A stretch of 26,515 nucleotides of DNA from assembly GCA_036339975.1 (NCBI GenBank), contig JAYYZV010000083.1, positions 1 to 26,515 on the forward strand, written 5' to 3'. Position 1 is the stretch's first letter; the number at the start of each line of letters is the position of its first letter. Below are positions 1-7,823 of the stretch, one piece after another. A model generated the notes under the pieces. That model was not told where the DNA came from. It saw only the letters and a list, made by a program, of their open reading frames with translations, and made no database searches. The position numbers and the translations under genes are program-made. This DNA is from UBA830 sp036339975 (lineage in GTDB: Bacteria; Pseudomonadota; Alphaproteobacteria; MPNO01; UBA830).

Positions 1-1179
1 CCGGAAATAAATGACTACCGCACTCGAATTCGCACCTTCGTAGATACCCATATCATCCCTCTGGAGGCGGATCGCTCTAATTATGACGAACACGAAAACA
101 TCCGTCCTGACGTACTCGAAGGCATCCGAACCAAGGTAAGAGCGGAAGGCCTTTGGGCTCTTCAGATGCCCAAGAAGCTTGGCGGCCAAGGACTTAATAT
201 CACGGGCATTACGCCCTGCTACGAGGAAATGAACCGGTCGATCTTCGGCCCCGTTTGTTTCAACTCAGCAGCACCGGATGATGGCAACATGATCGTTCTT
301 AATAAGATTGCCACCGAGGCTCAGAAGGAGCGCTGGCTGCGACCAATCATCGAGGGGAAAGTGCGATCTTCTTTCGCGATGACCGAACCAGCGCCGGGAT
401 CGGGATCCGATCCGTCGGCAATGCAGACCACAGCGGAAAAAACCGGAGATACTTGGGTCGTCAATGGTCGCAAGTGGTTTATTACAGGCGCCGGCGAGGC
501 ACAGCACTTTATCTTGGTTGCGCGGACATCGGACGATAGCCGAAAAGGATTGAGCGCATTCTTGTTCGACGCTAATCAGCCGGGCTGGAAAATCCTGCGG
601 CGCATTCCGATCATGGGTCCTGAGGAACACGGCGGCCACTGCGAGATTTCTTTCGACGGCCTCGAAATCCCTGACGAGAACCGACTGATGGAAATTGGCG
701 AAGGGTTGAAGGTCACCCAGATCCGTCTGGGCACCGCACGGCTAACCCACTGCATGCGCTGGACCGGCATGGCGAAACGCGCGCTAGAGGAAACTTTTGA
801 CTACGTCCGCGACCGCAAGGCGTTTGGTGAAACGCTAGCGAACCATGAAGGTGTTCAATGGCTGCTGGGCGAAGCAGCAATGCAAATAGAGATTTGCCGC
901 CTGTTGACTATGCGCGCAGCGGTCAAGCTGGATGCCGGCGATTTCGCACGCAAGGAAGTGTCTATGGCTAAGGTGGTGGTATCGGAAACCCTGCACAAGG
1001 CAATAGACACCGCAATACAACTGCGAGGCGCAAGCGGCTATTCCAAGGATACACCACTCGAATGGATGTACCGGTATGCGCGCCAAGCGCGGCTGGTGGA
1101 CGGATCGTCTGAGACACACAAGATGGTGCTGTCGCGGTACTTGCTATCGGAGGGTATCGATTTCTGGAGTTGGGATTAG
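1..1179 (+). CDS. Acyl-CoA dehydrogenase family protein (ACAD10/11- or LvaC-like), 5' end cut by window
   Basis: The frame is open from base 1 to the TAG at 1177-1179, giving 392 visible residues. Family members are about 390-410 residues, so probably only a few N-terminal residues are missing. Visible family signatures are FAMTEPAPGSGSDP (from base 376), the WFITGAG block (about 475-492), and the C-terminal flavin-binding region with QLRGASGYSKD followed by LVDGSSETHK. At the position where medium-chain dehydrogenases have their catalytic Glu (the YEG motif) this protein has Asp in VDG (codon 1099-1101); from memory ACAD10/11 also have DG there. By family it is a cytosolic FAD enzyme acting on an acyl-CoA. 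The adjacent phosphotransferase and DUF6285-like genes suggest a phosphorylated 4-hydroxyacyl-CoA substrate rather than simple beta-oxidation. The family is certain; the substrate is inference. Confidence 0.93.
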   Translation, partial: PEINDYRTRIRTFVDTHIIPLEADRSNYDEHENIRPDVLEGIRTKVRAEGLWALQMPKKLGGQGLNITGITPCYEEMNRSIFGPVCFNSAAPDDGNMIVLNKIATEAQKERWLRPIIEGKVRSSFAMTEPAPGSGSDPSAMQTTAEKTGDTWVVNGRKWFITGAGEAQHFILVARTSDDSRKGLSAFLFDANQPGWKILRRIPIMGPEEHGGHCEISFDGLEIPDENRLMEIGEGLKVTQIRLGTARLTHCMRWTGMAKRALEETFDYVRDRKAFGETLANHEGVQWLLGEAAMQIEICRLLTMRAAVKLDAGDFARKEVSMAKVVVSETLHKAIDTAIQLRGASGYSKDTPLEWMYRYARQARLVDGSSETHKMVLSRYLLSEGIDFWSWD

Positions 1180-1304
1180 CTCATTATGTACTATCGAAAA
1201 AATGAAACGCACACCCAAACCCGTTCCGATCGGCCGCACGATTATACCTATATATCATCAGTAAGGGATTAGGCTAAGGTTGATGATAGAAAGGACGCCT
1301 TAAT

Positions 1305-2291
1305 ATGGCACTGGGTCCCTTCATACGAGATGCCGCGGCGGCAGACAGCGTGACGGTAAAAGACGGCAACCTCCTTACCGGAGGGGCAATTCAAGAAAAC
1401 CGCGCCTTGACGGTGACAATCGACGGCGGAGAGTTCTCTGGCATCCATGAGATGGTGCTACGTTCGGAAGCAACATCCCCCATCATCGAAAGCCGACCTC
1501 TGGATCAACAATTCGCCGTGCTGAAAGCAGCCGAGGCCGCAGGCGTGACTGTTCCCAAACCTCTTTGGTACTGCGGCGATACCGCAATCACTGGTAAACC
1601 ATTCTACCTGATGCAACGTATTGAGGGTGAAGCGCTCGGAAACAGAATAACCCGCGCGGGAGAGCAACCCGATCTCGCCGCTGCGCTGGGCCGTGAACTG
1701 GCCCGCATTCACACTATCCAGCCACCACGAACGGACCTCAGTTTTCTCGAATTAATTTCATTATCGCCGTCCTTAGATGCCGTTGCAAAATATCGAGCAT
1801 ACCTAGACGTTTTACCGGAACCTCACCCAGTCTTGGAATGGACGCTTCGCTGGCTTGAAAACCGGGCGCCTAATGCCGGTGAGGCAGTACTATGTCATCG
1901 CGACTTTCGAACCGGTAATTATATGGTCAACAACGGTGTACTTACCGGCGTGATAGATTGGGAATTCACCGGCTGGGGCGATCCGCACGAAGACGTCGCG
2001 TGGTTTTGTGCGCGGTGCTGGCGGTTTTCCGCCCCGGCGCTGGAAGCTGGTGGCATCTCCCCCCGCAACGTGTTCTATAACGCTTATGAAAGCGCCTCAG
2101 GTCGTACGCTCGATGTAGATCTCATGGCTTATTGGGAAACCATGGCCCATGTGCGATGGGCCGTGATCGCGCTGCAACAAGCCATGCGCCACCGGTCAGG
2201 CGAGGAGCCGAGCATAGAGCTTGCGCTTATCGGAAGGCGAGTTGCAGAACTGGAATACGAATGCCTACGACTCACCGGAGTAATTAAATGA
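1305..2291 (+). CDS. Phosphotransferase family protein (APH/choline-kinase fold, LvaA-like)
   Basis: A 328-residue protein with the APH kinase core. It has a catalytic loop LCHRDFRTGNYMV (H198, D200, N205) and a metal-binding segment GVIDWEFTGWGDPHED (D218, E220). The N-lobe shows EMVLRSE and VTVPKPLWYC, typical of the kinase-like proteins encoded beside acyl-CoA dehydrogenases. The ATG at 1305 is preceded by an AGGA Shine-Dalgarno element. By family it uses ATP to phosphorylate a hydroxyl group. The neighbouring dehydrogenase and DUF6285-like gene suggest a 4-hydroxyacyl-CoA as substrate, as for LvaA of Pseudomonas putida or the kinase half of ACAD10/11. Aminoglycoside resistance is unlikely given this context. 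It lies 125 bp after the dehydrogenase and its stop overlaps the next start by 4 nt. Confidence 0.9.
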   Translation: MALGPFIRDAAAADSVTVKDGNLLTGGAIQENRALTVTIDGGEFSGIHEMVLRSEATSPIIESRPLDQQFAVLKAAEAAGVTVPKPLWYCGDTAITGKPFYLMQRIEGEALGNRITRAGEQPDLAAALGRELARIHTIQPPRTDLSFLELISLSPSLDAVAKYRAYLDVLPEPHPVLEWTLRWLENRAPNAGEAVLCHRDFRTGNYMVNNGVLTGVIDWEFTGWGDPHEDVAWFCARCWRFSAPALEAGGISPRNVFYNAYESASGRTLDVDLMAYWETMAHVRWAVIALQQAMRHRSGEEPSIELALIGRRVAELEYECLRLTGVIK

Positions 2292-2704
2292 GAAGCTGCC
2301 CGAACGCGCTAGAACTACTGAAGATCGCGGAGCAGACCCTAATTACGGAAGTAGCGTCAGATATGTCGAGGCGGCAACGCTACACCGCCGCTCTAGTCGC
2401 GTCCGCGATTGGTATTGCGAGGCGTGAATTAGCACGCGGAATTTGTGCCTGGGCAGATGAACTATATACGTTGCGCGCCCTATATCATGCTGATCCGACA
2501 GAAGAGCCGGAGAGCTCTCTGAGGGAGCTGCACCGTCGGCTGGCTTCGGACTTACGTGCGGGGGTCTACGACGAAAACGCGAAGAAACGGACGGCGGCCC
2601 TGGGCCTTTTGTGTCAAAACGTGTTGGCACGGTTAAAGGAGGACAACCCCCGTTACGATAAACTAACAACCGCAGACACCTCCACGGAAAATACGGTTTC
2701 CTGA
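2288..2704 (+). CDS. DUF6285-like small protein, probable partner of the phosphotransferase (LvaB-like)
   Basis: A 138-residue protein without signal peptide or membrane segment. It is mostly helical and rich in charged residues. The N-terminal part has ALELLKIAEQTLITEV, followed by RQRYTAALVASAIGIARREL, the pattern I associate with DUF6285 proteins encoded beside acyl-CoA-linked APH kinases. Its ATG overlaps the kinase stop codon (ATGA, 2288-2291), so the two are very probably translationally coupled and needed in similar amounts. In the levulinate pathway of Pseudomonas putida the small LvaB protein is needed for LvaA kinase activity; a similar helper role is inferred here from position and size. 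Its own biochemical role cannot be read from the sequence. Confidence 0.78.
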   Translation: MRSCPNALELLKIAEQTLITEVASDMSRRQRYTAALVASAIGIARRELARGICAWADELYTLRALYHADPTEEPESSLRELHRRLASDLRAGVYDENAKKRTAALGLLCQNVLARLKEDNPRYDKLTTADTSTENTVS

Positions 2705-2779
2705 AACGCAAATAGATCATTTAATTAATCTGCTGCAGGCCATGATTAATGGGCACTGGCCTATCTTACTTCTGATAAT

Positions 2780-2799
2780 CGACGTTGCAGCTAACGTCG
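2780..2799. repeat. 20-bp inverted repeat upstream of the metal transporter operon
   Basis: CGACGTT (2780-2786) and AACGTCG (2793-2799) are perfect 7-bp arms around a 6-bp spacer. They lie about 180 bp before the substrate-binding-protein start, in the 274-bp gap 2705-2978. A weaker hairpin (AGGCCA 2737-2742 with TGGCCT 2757-2762) lies before it. Neither is followed by a T run, so simple intrinsic termination is not supported. The 20-bp repeat could be a regulator site, but I do not recognise it as a Fur, Zur or Mur box. The rest of the gap is AT-rich, with no gene and no convincing -35/-10 pair. Confidence 0.35.
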
Positions 2800-2978
2800 C
2801 CGAACACCAATTAGCGTCAGCGATGGAATTTTTTTGCCACCATGAATATTAGGCGGCGCTAATTATTATAGGGGGATTTTATCTAATTAGCCCTTGCGAA
2901 AATCATAGCAGCCGATAGAGTTTCTTTATCCGCAATAGAATAGAAAAAATTGCAGCTTACGGAGAGTTGAAGGGACGA

Positions 2979-3950
2979 ATGAGTATATCGACCAAATCCG
3001 CCAGTATTGTAGCTGCGATCTTGTTAGCCGGCGCGACCCTTATCAGCACCGGCGCGACACAGGCACAGAAAAACGTCGTGGCGACCATTGCGCATATCGG
3101 TGATCCATTGTCGGTGATTGTCGGGAATCGGGCGACGATCGTTAACTTGATCGGCGAAGGCGTGGATCCGCACCTCTATCGGCTGACACGAACAGATGTC
3201 TTAAAACTCAATCGTGCCGATATGATCGTATACAACGGCCTGAACCTCGAGGCCCAAATGCTGGGCGTGCTTGCAACGTTTGCGAAGTACAAACCGGTGA
3301 TCGGGGTCGCCGAAACCCCAAAGGTGCTAGGTATGCTTGTCTCGGATGGCACGGCGCACGACCCGCATGTGTGGATGGACCCGATTCTCTGGGCCACTGC
3401 CCTGCAGGCCGCGGTCGATGCGCTGGCGCGGCTCGACCCACCAAATGCTACATTTTATCAAACCAATGCAGATGAATATTTCTTTCAAATGAACGCCCTC
3501 CATACCCGCGCCTTGAAAGCAGTTGCCTCCATTCCCCCAACATCAGGGGTGCTGGTGACCGCGCATGATGCTTTCGGGCATTTCGGTCGTAAATACGGCC
3601 TAGACGTTCTTGCTATCCAAGGCATCAGTACGGAAAGCGAGGCGGGCATTCGGAAAATCGAAACTCTGGTCGACACCCTTGTTCGGCGCCGTATTGGTGC
3701 CGTCTTCGTCGAAAGTACGGTCTCGACCCGCAGCGTCAAGGCTCTGATAGAGGGCGCCAATGCACGCGATCATCAGGTTCGTATAGGGGGAATGCTCTTC
3801 TCTGACGCCATGGGGCCTAAGGACACCTATCTCGGCACTTATCTCGGCATGTTCGACCACAACATCACCACGATCGTCCGATCTCTAGGCGGTGAGGCCC
3901 CGAAGCGGGGCTTCGGCCACCAGCTTGCAGAAACCCAATCGACGCAATGA
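2979..3950 (+). CDS. Metal ABC transporter substrate-binding protein (TroA/SitA-type, cluster A-I)
   Basis: A periplasmic binding protein of 323 residues from the ATG at 2979. An in-frame TTG at 2967 exists, but it sits directly against GGAG with no spacer, while AGGGA lies just before the ATG. An N-terminal signal peptide (hydrophobic SIVAAILLAGATLIS, probable cleavage after TQA) is followed by the cluster A-I fold. Likely metal ligands are H65 (VDPHLY), H130 (HDPHVWMDP), H196 (TAHDAFGHFGRKYG) and D276 (LFSDAMG). This His-His-His-Asp set matches TroA-like proteins. It captures Mn, Zn or Fe and delivers it to the permeases encoded downstream; sequence alone does not settle which metal. It is the first gene of a four-gene importer, and its stop overlaps the ATPase start by 4 nt. 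Confidence 0.93.
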   Translation: MSISTKSASIVAAILLAGATLISTGATQAQKNVVATIAHIGDPLSVIVGNRATIVNLIGEGVDPHLYRLTRTDVLKLNRADMIVYNGLNLEAQMLGVLATFAKYKPVIGVAETPKVLGMLVSDGTAHDPHVWMDPILWATALQAAVDALARLDPPNATFYQTNADEYFFQMNALHTRALKAVASIPPTSGVLVTAHDAFGHFGRKYGLDVLAIQGISTESEAGIRKIETLVDTLVRRRIGAVFVESTVSTRSVKALIEGANARDHQVRIGGMLFSDAMGPKDTYLGTYLGMFDHNITTIVRSLGGEAPKRGFGHQLAETQSTQ

Positions 3951-4753
3951 ATCCGCCCCGCCTAATTCCTTTTGACGCCGTTGATGATACCAATTCGGAT
4001 AACGAACCTGCTGCGTTATCGGTGCGCGGCCTCACAGTCTCCTATGACGATAAGCCCGCGCTGTGGGACGTCGATATCGAGGTGCCGGGTAAAAGCCTTA
4101 TGGCTGTAATCGGCCCAAACGGCGCGGGGAAATCAACCATGATCAAGGCCGTCTTAGGCTTAATACCAGTGCTTGCAGGTGAAATCCGGATCTTCGACGC
4201 GCCCTTGAAACGTGCTCGCAAACGCATCTCTTACGTGCCGCAGCGCACCAGTGTCGACTGGGATTTTCCCGCATCCGCGGAGGACGCTGTAGCCATGGGC
4301 CTTTACGGCAGGATCGGCTGGTGCAGACCTGTACGCCGTCGTCATCGCGATAGCGCACGCGCCTTTCTTGACCAAGTCGGTATGGCTGACTTTGCAGACC
4401 GGCAGATAGGTCAACTTTCGGGCGGCCAACAGCAGCGAGTTTTTCTTGCCCGCGCCCTAGCGCAGGACGCAGATCTGTACCTCATGGACGAACCATTTGC
4501 CGGCGTCGATGCAGCTACCGAGCAAACCATCGTCGATGTAATGCGGGATGCGCGGGCGGGCGGCGCTACTGTAGTTTGCGTTCACCATGATCTACAAACC
4601 GTCGGCGACTATTTTGATCGGGCGGTGATCCTGAATGTTCGCGCTATAGCCGAGGGAACCATCCCTGATATCCTTACAGAGGGAAACCTACAGGCAGCGT
4701 ATGGCGGCGCATTAGCGTCGCCAGAGATCCGAGCTATCGCGCGTACTGCATGA
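3947..4753 (+). CDS. Metal ABC transporter ATP-binding protein (TroB/SitB-type)
   Basis: A 268-residue cytoplasmic ATPase of the metal importer. Walker A is GPNGAGKST (residues 56-64), the Q-loop is at Q99 (SYVPQR), and the ABC signature is LSGGQQQR (157-164). Walker B is DLYLMDEP (176-183) and the switch His is H214 (VHHD). The VDWDFP segment after the Q-loop is typical of the manganese/zinc/iron importer ATPases. The ATG overlaps the stop of the binding-protein gene (ATGA), so translation is probably coupled. A 20-residue N-terminal extension precedes the first strand. It should pair with the two different permeases encoded downstream. Confidence 0.94.
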   Translation: MNPPRLIPFDAVDDTNSDNEPAALSVRGLTVSYDDKPALWDVDIEVPGKSLMAVIGPNGAGKSTMIKAVLGLIPVLAGEIRIFDAPLKRARKRISYVPQRTSVDWDFPASAEDAVAMGLYGRIGWCRPVRRRHRDSARAFLDQVGMADFADRQIGQLSGGQQQRVFLARALAQDADLYLMDEPFAGVDAATEQTIVDVMRDARAGGATVVCVHHDLQTVGDYFDRAVILNVRAIAEGTIPDILTEGNLQAAYGGALASPEIRAIARTA

Positions 4754-4792
4754 TGATCTGAAAACACTTTTGCATCTGCCCCATAATCTGAC

Positions 4793-5989
4793 ATGAACAC
4801 AGTCGAAGTTTTGGAGGTTATAACATTACAGGCCGGCTATAATACGGCAGTCGTACTGGTGGGCGTGATCGCACTGGGCGTTGGCGGTGGCGTGATCGGG
4901 GTCTTCTCTTTACTCCGCAAACGGGCATTAATATCCGATGCCATCAGCCATGCCACTCTCCCTGGGATCGCCATTGCATTTATGCTCAGCGTCGCGCTCG
5001 GCGGCTCGGGACGCAACTTGGCACTTCTGATGGCGGGTGCAGCCCTGACTGGTGCCATGGGGATCTTTGCGGTGCAATGGATATGCCGCCATACGCGCCT
5101 TGCCGAAGATACGGCGATTGGTACTGTACTAAGTGTATTTTTTGGCATCGGAATCGTTCTTCTTAGTCATATCCAGACTATGCAGGCCGCAGGTCAGGCG
5201 GGCCTCAACCATTTTCTGCTTGGGTCCACCGCCCTCCTGACGTCGGACGAAGCGCTTCTCATCTCAATTTCCTCGGCCGTTGCTATCGTCTGCTCAATAG
5301 CATTTATGAAAGAGTTCGGTTCTGTGGCATTCGATGAAGGCTTCGCCAAAGCTCAAGGCTGGCGAGTCGCGCGTATAGACCTGATTATGATGTTGCTAAT
5401 TTTAGCGATCGTAACCATCGGCCTGAAAACCGTCGGGCTGATCCTGATTATTGCATTGGTAATTATCCCGCCCGCGGCCGCCAGATTCTGGACGAATCGG
5501 CTCGGCCGCATGGTCGCCCTTTCCGGTGCGTTCGGCGGCCTCGCCGGCTGGGCCGGTGGTAGTATTTCCGCCCTTCTTCCCGATATGCCAGCTGGAGCAA
5601 TGATCGTTCTGGCGGCAACTTCTATATTTATCGTCAGTCTTCTTTGTGCGCCGCGAACAGGCGTCGTCGCATGGAGCGTCCGCCAACTCGGGCTGCAGCT
5701 GACGTTAGCGGAAACACGCGGGCTCCTTGCGATGGCGAGCGGAAACACGCCGCCGGATCCAATGGCCCGGCGGATGGTCCGTTGGCGGGGATATATTGAT
5801 AGTAACGGCCAACTAACCGCTTCTGGTACTCTGGCAGCGACTGAAGCAGACCGACAGAGACAGCTTTGGGAGGCCTACCGCAAGCGTAATCCGGAAGCTG
5901 ACACGTCTTTTTATCCGCTGGGCGGATGCCGAATCGAAGAGGTTCTATCGCCAGACGTTGTGTCGGAACTTGAAAGCAGAAACCGGTGA
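4793..5989 (+). CDS. Metal ABC transporter permease with C-terminal DtxR-like domain (TroC-type)
   Basis: A 398-residue inner-membrane protein, about 100 residues longer than a usual ABC-3 family permease (280-300). Residues 15-285 form about eight hydrophobic segments with the family motif LISDAISHATLPG (47-59). Residues 305-395 are soluble and resemble the winged-helix/dimerisation part of DtxR/MntR repressors: LTASG, RQLWEAY, GGCRIEEVLSPDVV. Aligned by eye with DtxR, E83, C102 and E105 are kept, whereas H79, H98 and H106 have become Arg, Pro and Glu. Metal sensing by the classical site is therefore unlikely. The start at 4793 has no clear Shine-Dalgarno sequence; a GGAGGT at 4812-4817 lies inside the gene with no usable start after it. 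The stop overlaps the next start by 4 nt. Confidence 0.92.
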   Translation: MNTVEVLEVITLQAGYNTAVVLVGVIALGVGGGVIGVFSLLRKRALISDAISHATLPGIAIAFMLSVALGGSGRNLALLMAGAALTGAMGIFAVQWICRHTRLAEDTAIGTVLSVFFGIGIVLLSHIQTMQAAGQAGLNHFLLGSTALLTSDEALLISISSAVAIVCSIAFMKEFGSVAFDEGFAKAQGWRVARIDLIMMLLILAIVTIGLKTVGLILIIALVIIPPAAARFWTNRLGRMVALSGAFGGLAGWAGGSISALLPDMPAGAMIVLAATSIFIVSLLCAPRTGVVAWSVRQLGLQLTLAETRGLLAMASGNTPPDPMARRMVRWRGYIDSNGQLTASGTLAATEADRQRQLWEAYRKRNPEADTSFYPLGGCRIEEVLSPDVVSELESRNR

Positions 5990-6942
5990 CCGCCGGCGAC
6001 TTTTTAACCATTGATCTACCGGCGGTTCTGGCCGTTGTGATGGCTGCTGTCAGTTGCGGCTTGCTGGGAAATTTTTTGGTGCTACGGCGGCAGGCGCTGA
6101 TCGGCGACGCCATTTCCCACATCGCTCTGCCAGGTATCGTGGTCGGATTTCTGGTCACAGGCACCATTGCTACCCTACCGTTGATGCTCGGCGCAATGGG
6201 CGCTGCCGTGATAGCCGTACTGCTGATTGAGTTCATTCGCCGCGTCGGCCGGCTGGAAGCCGGTGCAGCCATGGGCGTGGTCTTCACCGCCATGTTCGCC
6301 ACCGGGATAGTTCTGCTCGAACAGACCGGGTCCTCAAATGTTCATATTGACACCGAACATGCGCTGTATGGAAATCTAGAATCTATCCTGTGGTTGGGGC
6401 TGACCGAATGGGCCGATCTGCTTGCTTGGAAAACATACGCGACAATGCCGCGCCAACTCGCCACGCTAATCAGCATGACCGGCGCCACAGCGGTGTTGAT
6501 CGCGGTCTTCTTCAAGGAGCTTAAGGTGACGACGTTCGATCCTGGGCTTTCGGCCAGTCTGGGTCTCCCGGTGCGCACAATTTCAACCATACTGATTGTT
6601 TTAGTCGCGGTAGCCGCGGTAGCCGCATTCGAGGCCGTCGGCTCTATTCTGGTAATCGCCATGTTCATATGCCCAGCGGCGACCGCTCGCATGCTGACCG
6701 ACAAACTCGACCGGCAATTATGGCTCAGCGCAAGCACGGCAGCGGCGGCGGGAGTCGGCGGTTATTTTTTTGCGGCGTTTGGGCCTCAGTTGTGGGGAAA
6801 CGAAAATGCTCTCAGCGCCGCGGGAATGATCGCCGTTGTCGCCGGACTACTACAAGTGACAGCGATGGTTGTCGGGCCGCGATACGGCGCGCTCACGCGC
6901 GCGATCAAAAACCGAAACCGGCGGTTTATTTCTGATTCATGA
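5986..6942 (+). CDS. Metal ABC transporter permease (TroD-type)
   Basis: A 318-residue inner-membrane permease of the ABC-3 family. It starts at a GTG that overlaps the upstream TGA (GTGA, 5986-5989). About eight hydrophobic segments are visible, with the family motif LIGDAISHIALPG near residue 38-50 and the late signature AVGSILVIAMFICPAATARM. It lacks the C-terminal soluble domain of its neighbour, so the two permeases probably form a heterodimeric channel with one tail. It is the last gene of the importer operon. The 60 bp between its stop and the tRNA end show no clear terminator; an AAACCG/CGGTTT hairpin near the stop is weak. Confidence 0.93.
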   Translation: MTAGDFLTIDLPAVLAVVMAAVSCGLLGNFLVLRRQALIGDAISHIALPGIVVGFLVTGTIATLPLMLGAMGAAVIAVLLIEFIRRVGRLEAGAAMGVVFTAMFATGIVLLEQTGSSNVHIDTEHALYGNLESILWLGLTEWADLLAWKTYATMPRQLATLISMTGATAVLIAVFFKELKVTTFDPGLSASLGLPVRTISTILIVLVAVAAVAAFEAVGSILVIAMFICPAATARMLTDKLDRQLWLSASTAAAAGVGGYFFAAFGPQLWGNENALSAAGMIAVVAGLLQVTAMVVGPRYGALTRAIKNRNRRFISDS

Positions 6943-7002
6943 TTCCCGGTTTCAAAGTTCTTACCTGCCCGGGCCACCCTTACACAGATCATATCGGGCG
7001 GA

Positions 7003-7079
7003 TGGTGACCCCGACAGGATTCGAACCTGTGACCTACAGATTAGGAATCTGCCGCTCTATCCAGCTGAGCTACGGGGCC
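7003..7079 (-). tRNA. tRNA-Arg (anticodon CCU)
   Basis: On the minus strand a full cloverleaf can be drawn. The acceptor stem is GGCCCCG/CGGGGUC with one G-U pair, the D-stem is GCUC/GAGC, and the anticodon stem is GCAGA/UCUGU with loop UUCCUAA. The T-arm is ACAGG-UUCGAAU-CCUGU, the discriminator is A at 7006, and an encoded CCA lies at 7003-7005. The anticodon CCU (plus-strand AGG at 7043-7045) reads AGG arginine codons. The 237 bp from here to the next gene (7080-7316) hold no gene or clear regulatory site that I can support. Confidence 0.97.
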
Positions 7080-7316
7080 CCAAGGATCATGTAACGCAAT
7101 GTGAACAAAAAATGGAAGGCTAATCAACAATGATACATACGAAATCAATCACAAGGTCCTGCACGTGACATCTCGCAAAAGGTCATGGCCCCTCGCCGCG
7201 AAGCCTTTAGTTCAGATTTTTTCCCGCGCCTATAATGTCTGCCTCGATCTCGAACGTGGATTGGTGGATTGTTTGGGGATCACCTCGGATCTACATGCCT
7301 ATGCTCATGGATAAAT

Positions 7317-7823
7317 CTAGCTTCCGGCGCCAAGCGGGATCGAATAGACGATGCTGAGCACCTCGGTGCCGGGGTTGAAATCTCCATAATTGGCGTTGGA
7401 CAAATGATAGAACGCCATACCGATGCGGGTTCGGTTGTCTAATCGATAGGAGATCTCGATTGAAGACCTAAATTCCAGCTCATACCCAAGGTCGCGACCG
7501 TCACCTTCCTCGTAATAGCCAGCAGCGAAGCTGGGAGTAAAGACCCAACGGCGGCCAAAAAATACATCGACGAGCACGCCACCATAGCCGTAAAATGCTG
7601 AGTCCGTGGTAGACATGAGGCCCGCGAAAGGTTTGAAAATCCAGATTTTCTGGTCAGATCGGTACTCCGCGCGGAATTCAGTCGCTTCATGCTTAGTCTG
7701 ATACACGTCGTAATAGCCCACCCCAACCGAAAGAAAATCGGGGTCTTCCGCCGCCGCAGCCACCGGCAACGATAGCGCTAAGCCCGAGACAAGCAAACTT
7801 AGGGTCTTTAGCACTCCAATCAT
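7317..7823 (-). CDS. Acyloxyacyl hydrolase / PagL-type lipid A deacylase
   Basis: A 168-residue outer-membrane protein. An N-terminal signal peptide (LSLLVSGLALSLPVAAAAE) is followed by alternating amphipathic strands typical of a small beta-barrel. The C-terminal part carries FYHLSNANYGDFNPGTE. H140, S142 and E154 have the same spacing (2 then 12) as the PagL catalytic residues H126, S128 and E140, and N143 and the NPG turn are also kept. By family it removes an acyl chain from the 3-position of lipid A in the outer leaflet, remodelling the outer membrane. Its ATG overlaps by 4 nt the stop of a 43-codon upstream frame. The family assignment is strong; the exact deacylation site is inferred. 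Confidence 0.9.
   Translation of the reverse strand: MIGVLKTLSLLVSGLALSLPVAAAAEDPDFLSVGVGYYDVYQTKHEATEFRAEYRSDQKIWIFKPFAGLMSTTDSAFYGYGGVLVDVFFGRRWVFTPSFAAGYYEEGDGRDLGYELEFRSSIEISYRLDNRTRIGMAFYHLSNANYGDFNPGTEVLSIVYSIPLGAGS

Noticed and set aside
1305..2291. Aminoglycoside resistance gene
   Set aside because: The APH fold is shared by many kinases, and the acyl-CoA dehydrogenase and DUF6285-like neighbours point to acyl-CoA metabolism.
4812..4817. GGAGGT that could be a ribosome-binding site for a later permease start
   Set aside because: No ATG, GTG or TTG in frame follows at a usable distance.
7003..7079. tRNA-Arg as an integration site for a genomic island
   Set aside because: No integrase and no second copy of the tRNA 3' end was found in the window.
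7231..7236. Perfect TATAAT on the plus strand
   Set aside because: No acceptable -35 element lies 16-18 bp upstream and no plus-strand gene follows.
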